From Paracyclopina nana (Eukaryota; Arthropoda; Copepoda; Cyclopoida; Cyclopettidae), in contig JAGUCH010000004.1 of assembly GCA_019096065.1 (NCBI GenBank), forward strand, positions 2,666,001-2,730,000: 64,000 nucleotides of DNA, given 5' to 3'. Positions 13,242-23,839 of the stretch are shown one piece after another. Position 1 is the stretch's first letter; each line of letters starts with the position of its first letter. Made by a program: the position numbers and the translations under genes. A model generated the notes under the pieces. That model had not been told where the DNA came from. It was given only the letters and a program-made list of their open reading frames with translations, and did not search any database.

Positions 13242-16020
13242 TAAGATATTAATAATAATAATGATGTGAGGGGATAAATAGTGACAAGTTTATTTAAGGC
13301 TTTGGCACAGCCGAGTCAAATTGCAAAAGTGATTTTTTACTCTGTACAAAGAGAGAGAGAGAGATTTCGCAAAGTGTATTTGCACTCCCTCACAATTATG
13401 GGCGTGCAACGTGTTATTATCGTGATGATACTTTGTGCAAAACCTTCCCTGCCAAACTCGCAAGGCAATTTTTAGAAGTGTATCTTTCATATCTATGGCA
13501 TCATTTCTCTCTTCATAACAGCAAGATTAAAATGTCGGGTCACAGTGCACAGTACCGCTAAACAAAAGTGGCAGAGAGCCAACTTGATGTGAGCTAATCT
13601 ATGCAATTTTCTGAATTGGCACAACAACATTCAGGCCCAAATTGTGCCATAAAATGCACAGCTGCTGTGGCAAACTGCTCCTTTCAAATAGGATGATTTT
13701 TGCGAGGAAAAATAGCTGAAAAGTCTATAAAAGAGCATTTACGAGGTACATTTAAGCAAAAAAGGTCATAAATGTTGATCATTTTATAGTTGAGAGGCAA
13801 TTTAGGGGGTGAATGAAGTCATGATATCAATAAAACAGTTTTTTGCCGCGTGGGCGTTCAAATTTGGCGCGCTTTTTTTACCAGCAGTCAGCTGACTAAT
13901 TATAAGTTGCAAACGAGAAGAAGACTTTTCTGCTCAAGCTCCACCCCAAAACTTCGTAACTTTTTAGCCATGTGGGTTGAAATGAGGTTAAAAATGTAAC
14001 AAATCAAGCCCAGTTTGGCTAAATAATGGCATGACAACTTTATTTGCCTCCGCACTAATTTTAAAAGGTTAAACCTGGCGCCATTACTACTCGGTAAAGT
14101 GGGCAAAGTCACAAATCAGGGTCGTTTTTTGACAAATGTCATGGTAATTTCGGAATCAGACGGTCTAGCTACAGGCAACAAGGCAAAAAAAGACTGGAAA
14201 TTGGGGATAATTATGGCCAATTATCTTCACTGCTAGCTTGGACGACGCCAAGCCCACCTTTGCCCAAGAAGGACAATCAAAAAGAAAAATTGGGCAACAT
14301 ATCCAAGTGCAATTAATGATTTATGACAATATCTAGCAGAAGTTGAGAACAGTTAAAATTACCCATCATCTTTGATTGTCAAATTGCAGCTTACATATAA
14401 AATGGTATGCTATAAATATTGCCTTGTTTGTTCTGTTGTCTCTGGAATCACAATCAAAACTAATTTTAGCTCACTGTGCCTAGTAGAGATGGGGTTATGA
14501 GAACATGGTGAAGAGTGAATTAACCTAAAACCGCACCTGGCTTCTGTGACCTCAGTGAAAATATCCATGTTAACATGTTATTACGAAAACAAACTACTTT
14601 AAGGTTCACCAGCTCCAGAAGCAAGTCACAGTTTGCCATTGTGTGTACACACCAACAAAACTATTGGTCCATAAGTGCAATTGAGCAATTTGCAGCATAG
14701 AAAACCAAAGCTATTCTTGTCATGGCACAGGAAATGTTCAAATGTCACTTTTTACACAGTTAACCTCCCCAAGCTTTTGCACCAGAGGAAAAACACACAC
14801 ACAATAAACCATCTCGAGTGCAAGTCCAAAAATGCTGCCACCTATAAATCTAAGGAACTTAAAGGAAATGTTCATCTAAGGAAGGTTTTTTTATGATCAA
14901 TTCTCAGTGTGCAGATTCACTGATGCATTTTTCATGGCCAAAGATGACACATGATTTTTTGTGTACATCTCCCAAACTGGCTAATTATAAATGATAATTT
15001 TACTGGGAGGATGAGAGAAAAAATTTGTCAAACTGTCACTTGCGTTTGGCTGTCAGTTTTTCTAAGAGAAAAGGAAAACCGTTGTCCACTTTTTTGTTGT
15101 TGACACTTTAGAGGTCAGGTATAAAAAATCCTTTGTATTTTGACACCTAGGAATTCACACAAAGGGAAAACATGCTCAAGAAAAAAAACTATTCAGACGA
15201 TTTCTTGTCAGAAAAAAAAGTAATTGAGCCAACATTTCCCAAAAATTATTTCATTTGATTTTTTCAAGGATTCTCCCCACTGTGCTCTCATCAAATGAAA
15301 CAAGGGGATCGTGTAGATTTGGGTCGTCTCACGCTCATCAAAATCGGTCCAGTCAGGGCTAAAAATGCAAAAATTAAGCAGATGTCAAGTGGCATGCGTT
15401 TTGACAACCCCTAATAAAGCTGAAAAGGTCGGACGAATTTTTGTTGTAACGAGGAGACTGGCTAGACAATGGTCATCAGTGAAAAAAGGGTTTTTTGGGG
15501 GGCAGACAAAACTTTGCCAACAGCAAAAAATATTCAACAATGGACACAATGTTATACTTGGAACTGAACAGAATTTTATCAGTCCTCTTACAAGCCTCTT
15601 AGCTCGCCCAGAAAGTGGTTTATAATCTTATTGTCTGGTCGTTTCTGCAGAGACTTTACAGATAAAAGCATATGGCTTTAGGGCCGTACTACCTGAATTA
15701 AGGCTAGCTAAAACAAAGCAAACTTGGCTCCACTTCAGCATGTTTTAGAATAGCACAAGTATGCAGTCTTTCCATAATCTTTGAGGAGAAACCCAACCAT
15801 TCAAGTTGAAAAAACTGAGCCTTCACATAAACAAAATTTCGAATTGAATCAGCATATCTTCTGTCTCAGCCAATAAATTGAGGGTTTCAATTTCAAGGCT
15901 CAAGTTACTTTAGTTTTTCAATGTCTTTGCCCATTTGGCAAACGTCTCATGTCTATTAGTTACACAAAATGCAATGTGTTCATTCTCTACTTTTACCGTC
16001 TAAATTTGGCTTGCATTTCA
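13242..16020. other. Intergenic or intronic DNA, no gene seen
   Basis: No exon is supported. A GA microsatellite (13351-13364) and short homopolymers are the only low-complexity features. Confidence 0.5.
13351..13364 (+). repeat. (GA)7 microsatellite
   Basis: Seven perfect GA units are read directly from the sequence. Confidence 0.85.
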
Positions 16021-16712
16021 GCTGGTCTCTCAGCTAGTCCAGTCTCAGTGAGTCCAGTCTCAGCGAGTCCAGTCTCGGCGAGTCCAGTCTCAGCGAGTCC
16101 AGTCTCAGCGAGTCCAGTCTCAGCGAGTCCAGTCTCTGCGAGTCCAGTCTCAGCGAGTTCAGTCTCAACCTGTCCAGTCTCACATTGTCAAATCTCAGCC
16201 AATCCAGTCTCAGCCAGTTGAGTCTCAGCCGGTCCAGTCTCAGCCGGTCCAGTCTCAGCCGGTCCAGTCTCAGCCGGTCCAGTCTCAGAGAGTCCAGTCT
16301 CAGCAAGTCGTCTCAGCGAGTTCAGTCTCAGTGAGTTCAGTCTCAGCGAGTCCAGTCTCAGCGAGTCCAGTCTCAGTGGGTCCAGTCTCAACCTGTCCAG
16401 TCTCACATTGTCCAATCTCAGCCAGTCCAGTCTCAGCCGGTCTAGTCTCAGCCAGTCCAGTCTCAGTGGGTCCAGTCTCAGCCGGTCCAGTCTCAGCCAG
16501 TCCAGTCTCAGCCGGTCCAGTCTCAGCCGGTCCAGTCTATAAAATTTAGATGGAGCAATCAGAGAAGGTTCAGTCTCAGCCAGTCCAGTCTCAGCCGGTC
16601 CAGTCTCAGCCAGTCCAGTCTCCACTGGTCCAGTCTCAGCCGGTCCAGTCTCAGCCGGTCCAGTCTATGAAATTCAGATGGAGCAATCAGAGAAGGTTCA
16701 GTCTCAGCTAGT
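16021..16712 (+). repeat. 15-bp minisatellite, unit CCAGTCTCAGCSRGT
   Basis: About 45 tandem 15-bp units built on AGTCCAGTCTCAGC-G/C. The first part is dominated by CGAGT variants and the later part by CCGGT/CCAGT variants. Because 15 is a multiple of three, most frames stay open on both strands, giving pseudo-proteins of SASPV (plus) or RLDSL/ETGLA (minus) pentapeptides. I regard these as by-products, not genes. There is higher-order structure: a block with TCAACCTGTCCAGTCTCACA recurs 222 bp apart (about 16167 and 16389), and a non-repeat insert ending GATGGAGCAATCAGAGAAGG recurs 126 bp apart (about 16540 and 16666). Confidence 0.95.
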
Positions 16713-17000
16713 TCAGCCTCTAAAAGAGTTTCTCATCTGGTCCACTTTCCTAACTGGTTCAAGTTTCTCAGCTGTTCCAGTCTCTTGACTGGTATACTGT
16801 CAGCTGAACCAGTCTCAGCTGGTCCTATTCCAGATATTGTAATGTGAGAAGGTTCAGTCTAGGCTGGTAAAGCCTCTGCAAGTGTTTCTCAACTGGTCCA
16901 GTCAGAGTCATCAGATGGTCGAGTTTCATCAGGTCCAGTCTCAGTAGTTTCGAGTCTCATAGGGTCTAGTCTCAGCTGCTGAGAGGTCAAGTCTCCATTA
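16713..17000 (+). repeat. Degenerate tail of the minisatellite
   Basis: CCAGTCTC-like and CAGCTGGTC-like units continue at irregular spacing after the regular array, including a decayed third copy of the GAGAAGGTTCAGTCT insert near 16847. This looks like an older, mutated part of the same array. Confidence 0.75.
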
Positions 17001-17882
17001 GTGCTCTTTTTTAGAGTCAGCATAGTTTGGCCACCGTTGGCTTTGGCAGGAAAAATAATCTTTGAAAGATACTAGAAATCTGAGAGAAAACTGGGTTACT
17101 CAAAAATGTTTACAACCCAATCGACTCTACGAGCTCAGGTCAAGTCTCAATTCATCAAAACCTTCAATGCTGGGGCACTGTTATTTAACAGCTTAAATGC
17201 ATGAACCATCCAGCTTGTCTAATCTCATTAGCATATCATGTAAGCAGGAGCAGCAGCAGCTTCTTCTACATTTCACATACTTTTTCTGAAGCTCATGAAA
17301 ACAAATCCCAGGGCAACACAGCTTTTTGTCCACACCTCTTTTTTGCTGTGACACAACATGCTAACAAGACTCACATGTAGAGCATTGAGGCGATTGGGAG
17401 TGCTTAATTAGTATCAGCAGAAACAAGCTGTAGTTCTTGTTGTTCTGTTTTTGTAAAAGCACGTGAAATCCATCCATCATATGGGGCCACCCTATGAGCT
17501 TGTCCACAAAATTAGTGGGTTTGCTCCCAGCTCTGCACTCCGTCCGCAAAACTTTCCCAAATTTCCTGGTGGTGGTGGTGGTAGCCATAATATTCTACAA
17601 ACGCAACTTGATAAATGACCACAACTCACTGCTCAGCTTCCCATCATTCATGTTTCCTATGTGGAATTTCGAGATAAATCATGTCAGTTGCAATTTAAAG
17701 CACCTCCAACCAGATTGACAAGTCCTCACTGTTAATGGGCAATGCAACAAGGTATCATTTAAGCCTGGACTTAAATTGCATGTTGACATCTATCAAACGA
17801 CGGCCCACACAAGCAGGCAGACCAAATTAAGCATATGATACTTTTAACTATTATTATTATTATCACGTGGACCAACGCCCAA
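17001..17882. other. Non-coding DNA, no gene seen
   Basis: Open frames at 17361-17588 (minus) and 17494-17718 (plus) overlap each other and contain a GGT repeat (GGTGGTGGTGGTGG near 17570). Neither shows splice context or a domain. Confidence 0.5.
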
Positions 17883-18104
17883 GGCATGGTTCACCTGCAT
17901 ATTATGGCTGATATTTTGTCAAAATATCGGAGCGAAATGCTGAGAAACTGAGAATTTAGATGCTGTTGTAGGATGGATTTTGGTACCAAAAGACCGAATC
18001 CGAAGAAAAAATCTAAAAAATGTTTTTGGAAGTACCTGATATTTGCAAATATCAGCATAATATCGCTCGATATTTTGATCATAATATCGCAGGTGAACCA
18101 GGCC
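17883..18104. mobile_element. MITE-like element with 16-bp terminal inverted repeats
   Basis: A 222-bp element begins GGCATGGTTCACCTGC and ends GCAGGTGAACCAGGCC, which are inverted copies with one mismatch. Inside each end is a further imperfect inverted stretch rich in AATATCG/ATATTTTG. It encodes nothing. Two older copies are at 13012-13241 and about 7150-7381. No clear target duplication is visible, so the superfamily cannot be named. Confidence 0.7.
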
Positions 18105-18199
18105 CAACTTTGCTAGTGAAACAGGTAACACTGGCAATGTTGGCTGTCGCAGTAAATTCAAAAGTAATTCATTGGTATTCATTCTGGGACTTGGGAGTA

Positions 18200-18207
18200 A
18201 TGATGGG
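18200..18207 (+). repeat. Left 8-bp target site duplication
   Basis: ATGATGGG directly abuts the left terminus of the hAT-like element and is repeated exactly at 18697-18704. Confidence 0.85.
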
Positions 18208-18696
18208 TAGTGATGGAACGAGCCGGAAATTTTCAGCTTGATCAAGCTTCAAGCTTTTTGAAAAGTGTTCGAGCGATCCCAAGCTTTTGAAAATTATTAT
18301 CAAGCTTTTTCAAGCTCAAAATTTCACATTTCAAGCTTTTTTCAAGCTTTTCACTTTTTTAGTACTTTAAGATAAAAAATTGTGATTAGTCACCAGATTT
18401 GACAAAATTGCCCAAAAAATGTAAAAAAAATATGACAGAAATAGCTTTAACTTTGATTATGTACTGCATTCCCTTAACTATTTGTTAACTTTAAAATCAG
18501 ACCTTTTTCTTTTGATTAAAAATGAATTAAGTTTTTTTTGGGTGTCAAGCTTTTTCAAGCTTTGCATTTTTGGGTTTCAAGCTTTTTCAAGCTTTTCAAA
18601 ATTTGGTTCGAGCGATCCCAAGCTTTTTGCTTATGTAGCTCAAGCTGGGTTTCAGCTTCAAGCTTTCAAGCCAAGCTGAAACTCGTTCCATCACTA
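18208..18696. mobile_element. Non-autonomous hAT-like element (489 bp)
   Basis: The ends are inverted copies: TAGTGATGGAACGAG at 18208-18222 and its complement at 18682-18696, with similarity continuing inward to TTTCAGCTTG/CAAGCTGAAA. An identical 8-bp duplication (ATGATGGG) flanks both sides, as expected for the hAT superfamily, and the terminus fits the hAT YARNG pattern. The interior has no transposase. It consists largely of irregular TCAAGCTTTTT units, including two copies of TTCGAGCGATCCCAAGCTTTT (about 18268 and 18607). The perfect target duplication suggests a fairly recent insertion. Confidence 0.85.
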
Positions 18697-18704
18697 ATGA
18701 TGGG
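18697..18704 (+). repeat. Right 8-bp target site duplication
   Basis: ATGATGGG directly follows the right terminus of the element and matches 18200-18207 exactly. Confidence 0.85.
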
Positions 18705-19690
18705 TCGAAAAAGGCCATTACTTTTACACTGCAGGCAGCTATGGGCCAGGCGTGTATCTCCAAAAAGGAAGAAGATGTGAAGTGTCCAGAAATTTCTACG
18801 TTTGACACGAGGAGGCAAATTAAGCCATAAATCTAAGGTAGGAAAGACACAAAGAACCGCGACTGCTGTCTTCACAACAAAGAGCTCATTTTCCACACTG
18901 AAGAAAAAGGGCCAAAAAAGGGGATGCATTGCCTATCTCCTTATCTCGCCTCTCTCTCTCCTAAAGATGGCAGTGGAGGAAAATAATGATAGCTTTTCTA
19001 AAAATTCCTCTAGCTGGCATTCATTGATCATCTGAATGTGCTGGGGTTAATTTCCGAAGTAGTAGCCCAAGTGGAGGGTGCACTCTTATGATAAAAGTAT
19101 GATTAATCTTGAAAAATTAAGTGGGACACGAGTTTAATGATGATCCACCCAAGCCAGTCAATAGTAACGACGTCCCCGTAGGCACAAACAAGCACCTTCA
19201 CGCATTTCATGCCACAAATTTTAGATCGACCTTTGAGTAATTTTCTCTTCATTCGAATCATGAAGCATCATCTTAAGACAACTCCTTGCTCATTCGTAGC
19301 AGGAACTTTGCAATTGCTTCTACTTGTAAGCCAAGAACAATGCATAATGATGAACTTGGCAATTCTGACCTTTAAACTCTGCTGAAGGCGAGTAAGTATT
19401 CTTTGATGAAAACAAATATAGAATCACTTTTGCCAAAAAGAAGAAACCTGCAAGAAACCGCCAAAATCAATCTTGAACCAAGTCTTGAACTAAATCTGAC
19501 TAAACATGAATTTGTAAATTAAATTAGGAGGAAAAGTAGAATTTTCTGGGATATCTGGTAGTTTAATAAAGCAAGTCGGCCATGTCTAAAATGCAAAATG
19601 ATTATAACGAACTTGGCTGTTTCATGGAAATGCAGAGTGAAGCCGATGCAATCCTTTTTCGGAGAAAGATAATTATGCTTGCATGAAGCT

Positions 19691-19703
19691 CGCGCGCGCG
19701 CGC
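19691..19703 (+). repeat. (CG)6 alternating tract
   Basis: Six CG dinucleotides in a row, unusual in AT-rich surroundings. It is a possible Z-DNA-forming tract. Confidence 0.8.
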
Positions 19704-20144
19704 AAGTCGAACTTAATCAGAAGCGCCTTAAACGAAAGCCTGGATGGACAGTGGGCGTACATCAGGAAGTGTACAGAGAAATCGCCCTTCTTCTCCAGAC
19801 CAGAAGAGGAATTTACTCCAAAAATTTGCTTTTCTGCCCAGTCATTGATCAGAATTGGTATAACCTTTTTTCCCTTCTCCTCGTGAAAATAATAATTGCT
19901 TGCATCATTCCCTTACATTTGAACGCGCACCTGACCAGAATAAAACTGCAGGGATAATGCATAACATATAGTGGAAATGCCATACAGGAATTTGTTTATG
20001 AGGGTACATACAGCAGCAGCAGTAGAAGTTTATGAGCAAAAGATGGCTTGGATTGATTTCACGAGTTGGCAAAAGCTCCTGTGCTACTTTTCAGATATCT
20101 TCAAGTTGTGCAAGAATTATGGCCCGAGTTGAGACATTTTTTAT

Positions 20145-20157
20145 CCCCCCCCCCCCC
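20145..20157 (+). repeat. Poly-C run (13 C)
   Basis: Thirteen consecutive C followed by CT-rich sequence. Exact length is uncertain for technical reasons. Confidence 0.8.
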
Positions 20158-21323
20158 TCCCTCCCTAGCTGCTAGCTCACAGACTTCCAGAGCACAGAGT
20201 CGAATTTTTTTTCGGGGGTCTGATAAATATCTTCAGTTGAACTGACTCCATTATGATGAAGGCTTAAAAAGACCACTTACTGTGATTATATAGCCCCAGT
20301 CCCACTTCAGCCAAATTGATTTGGGCACACTGGATTTTTCGCTTACCTAGAACAAAAGAAGAAGTAATTTATGAAATGCCCTGTCATCATTCATGCTCTT
20401 GGACATCCAACTTTCTTCAGGGGCTTAATGTGGCAATTACGAAAAAAGTACGCTGAGCAAGGTGGGAAAAATTATGAAACTACTTCAATTCCAGCTGAAG
20501 ATCTCGTGATTTTGAAAGTTTCATATCCAGACTCTCGGAGAGATTGATGGGTATTGCGTGCTCAAGATTTTGATTGTAATGGTCAAACTACATAGATACT
20601 GATCAATTACACGACTCAATAATTTCGTGATGTACTGAATCAGATTTCCATGGAAAATAGAGGAGAAAAGGAGACCCCATGCAACTTACTCTTATGAGCA
20701 CTCTTGAAAATTGACCCGATTACTAGCTGCGAGTGTGCCACCAAATTTTGGCCAGCTAAATTCGAAACGAATTTCTGAGAGTGCTAATCAGATCAGCGAG
20801 CTTGAACAAGCTTTGTAGTTGGGGAAAATTTCATAATTAGAGGGCCGTTACAAGCACCCAGCCCAATTTTTAGACGCAGGCTCCGATGCTCTATAATGAA
20901 ATACAGGTGGTAAAATTCGGAATATTCAATGAATCTTCTTCGTCTTCTTCTACTCTCGAGTCCCCAATCAAAAATACATCTACTAATCGATCTTGCACAC
21001 CACTGCAGCGCGTATCCCATTTGATTGATGTGATTTTTCGGGGCCTGGAAAATCCGACAATTTTCTCACTAGATTTGCCAAAAACCCTCAGACAAATTGA
21101 TGACAGAGCATCTCATTTCCCATTCCCAAAAAATTCTTCCAATCGCATTTTTATTGTTCAATGCCATTCCCATTTGTCCGCTTCTGTGTTAATCAAAATT
21201 AACTTATGGCAAATTGAGACTTGAAAGTAGTTTCATTTATAGCTCATTTGAAGCTTGAGAGTTGTGTGATAGTTTAAAAGTTGGGCGCCAGGGGTCGCAT
21301 GCATTCACATGGGCGCATCACAG

Positions 21324-21336
21324 GCGCCCTCTATTG
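21324..21336 (+). promoter_or_regulatory. CTCF-like motif
   Basis: GCGCCCTCTATTG fits the CTCF core. An imperfect opposite half, GGGCGCC at 21283-21289, lies about 35 bp upstream, so the site sits inside an imperfect inverted repeat that extends outward to AGTTTA/TAAACT. Confidence 0.35.
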
Positions 21337-21971
21337 TTTACTTTCTAAACTATTCCACTTTTTTCTAATAAGTTTAAAAAAGGTTTAAATAAGGTGTACA
21401 AAAAATAGTTAGTCACCTTGAATCAGCTGATACTGAATTTGGCACCGAGCTCTCATTTTGGCAGGAGCACAATTGTTCACTTTCAAGCGATGCCATTTTA
21501 TTTGCTGAGCTGAATTTTGTCTCCTCCAAGTCAGCCTCTTGAAATCTATGAATCACTTTGACCTCTCCAATCACTGAGACGAAAGCACAGGCAATGTTTT
21601 GCACATAGAGCATATTCTGTGATATCTGATGGGATCAGAGCCCAAAATGCAACTAGTGGGATTCTCATGCAAAAATACATGATGAGAGGGTGAAAACCTC
21701 ATCAAGATGTCTGTCATGCAACCATTTTACAGGGCTACTGCAAAATACTTCTCCTGGGTGACTCAAAACATGCCACCGCCGAAATTGCCCTCTACACTCT
21801 TTATCATCATTGTCATCCTCAGCTTCATCATTGTAACATAACTGATGATTCTTTTTATTGCCTTTGCGCCATCATTTTCTCATAAAAAGCCAAGCAGCAA
21901 CAAAATAAAAGGCAAACGGATTTCTGCTGCCGCCCATTCAGCCGACGGCCGTGCAGCCAGCTGGGAATGAC

Positions 21972-21985
21972 GCGCCACCTAGCGG
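21972..21985 (+). promoter_or_regulatory. Strong CTCF-like motif
   Basis: GCGCCACCTAGCGG is the best match in the window to the CTCF core (GCGCCMYCTRSYGG-type). There is no gene immediately beside it. It could be an insulator or distal site. Confidence 0.5.
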
Positions 21986-23225
21986 AGAAACTCGACACTA
22001 GTGGGCAGTTTTGGCTCACCCCGTGAGTATGGTAGAAGTTACCCATTTTTGCAAGTGCACAGTGGCCTGAATTGCATGCGAGGCACTGTACTACCTTGAA
22101 AAAATGAGCTAAATTGCAGGCAGAAACTCGGAAGAAACAAATAGCTGGTTGAGCAAGGCTTTTCCTGGCACCAGAAAAATCCTAATTTCATGCAGCGCGC
22201 TGCTGCATTACAACCATGTGAGCGAAATTGGCAAGAATTTGGGTGCGCTGATAAAATTCAAAATTCAGGTCAGGCAAAAACACACACATCCAACTGGGGT
22301 CAACTGGACATGCAACAATCATTTTTGAATTTGCTGCGCTTTTCCAAGTTGCAAACGATCCCTCGGGCTGATAAAACTTGATAGCCCATTTTATTATAGA
22401 GCCATCCGCAAGATTTAAAGCTTGAATAAAAACCTACTAAAAAAACATATGCTCACCTTTTTTCAACTGTTGCATAGATGGACTCAATGGAGGAAATTGA
22501 GGTCAATGAAATCTCACTCACCCTACCCGTTTTGAGGCTGTAGCACTTGGTTTTAGCAACAGCCTCCATTGTTTTTCCAAAGCTTGTTTAAAGTTTGACG
22601 TTTGGCGGCAATCTGGATGCTTCTAAAAACCAAGGAGGTTCAAAGCGGAGGTGCGACAATTACAGTGTGCGACACCAAGTGTCCAAAACAAACAACAAGC
22701 GAAAAGTGCATTTTCGCAATCGAATGCATTCTTGATTTCCACAACAGATGCAAAGGAAACTAGACATCAGGAAATAGATCCCATAAATAACAGCAAAAAG
22801 CGAAAAGGGCAGCAGAGTAATTTGCAAGAAAAAGAAGCCCTATAATTTTTAAAAGTCACAGCAGCAAAAAGATCAGTACCGAAATATTTTTTGTTTGTGA
22901 GAATGACAGCATTTCTTGTTATTTCAGGCACACCCTAATCAATTTCATTCCCCATTACAAAAAGTTTGAAAGAGACAAGCGGGCTTAGATGACACAGTGC
23001 AAAACACAACAATGCTCGTGAAGCAGCAAAAAATGTATAGTATATAGGGATCGACTCAGACTCGAAGCACCTTGGCTATTGTAACAGGGACTGTGATGAG
23101 AAAAGTTTCACATGGCTGATGAGCCAACTGAAAATAAAAGCAGCTTTATATTGTTTTAAAGTGTCCATCATTAGCGCATTTTTTTCCATGTTTCAAGATG
23201 GCGTGTGGAGTGGAATTTTATTTAG

Positions 23226-23243
23226 GCGCGCGCGCGCGTGCGC
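23226..23243 (+). repeat. Alternating CG/TG tract
   Basis: GCGCGCGCGCGCGTGCGC is an 18-bp alternating purine-pyrimidine tract and a possible Z-DNA former. Confidence 0.8.
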
Positions 23244-23780
23244 AGAGAGTCTTTAAATCAGCTAATGAAGGCGAAAATAATTACTGATTGCATTTCCGCC
23301 TGAGAAAAAGTCATCAGTCCAGAAACGAAGTGAGAAAACTCGAATTGGCAGAAAAGCTTTTGGCTGAAGTGTGAGAAAATAATTGCAATATAGCTGTGTG
23401 TGCGATGATAAATGAATGCGTTGATGTAGTCAAAAAATACCAAAGCAAAACAAAAGCCAAATTCTTCTTGGAAATTAAACTTTTGTCTCGTGTGGCATCG
23501 GTGACAATGACTGATTGGACCGCAAAAAAAGATTTGATTTTCTATTACGACTGTTAAAAGAGTCAGATGGATGAGTTGGCTTGCCAAAGCAGATTTTTTT
23601 TATATAGGAAAATTACTACTTTGCAATAAAAATGCAAGTTTATTTTCTATTGTTTTCTTGCCATGAAAATATTTGCTTTAAATCAAAATTATTTTTATTT
23701 GCTTCAATTTTAAAGTTATTATCATGGAAGATACTGGTTAGCATTTATGAAGTTTGAGAAAAGAGCTTCCCAGAATGTGA

Positions 23781-23839
23781 GATAGGGGGCGCTTTGGTAA
23801 GGAGGGAAAATCAAACTTCAAGTCACAGCGCCACCTATC
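23781..23839. promoter_or_regulatory. Inverted pair of CTCF-like motifs
   Basis: GATAGGGGGCGCT (23781-23793, motif on minus) and AGCGCCACCTATC (23827-23839, motif on plus) form an inverted repeat with a 33-bp spacer. Each half matches the CTCF core. The arrangement resembles the pair at 26350-26433. Confidence 0.45.

Noticed and set aside
16034-16625. Long open frames on both strands (RLDSL and SASPV repeats)
   Set aside because: They follow from the 15-bp unit length of the minisatellite. No start context, splice signals or flanking exons support a protein.
23258-23587. 109-codon minus frame rich in Phe and Ile
   Set aside because: No domain, no splice signals, and the translation looks like random AT-rich sequence.
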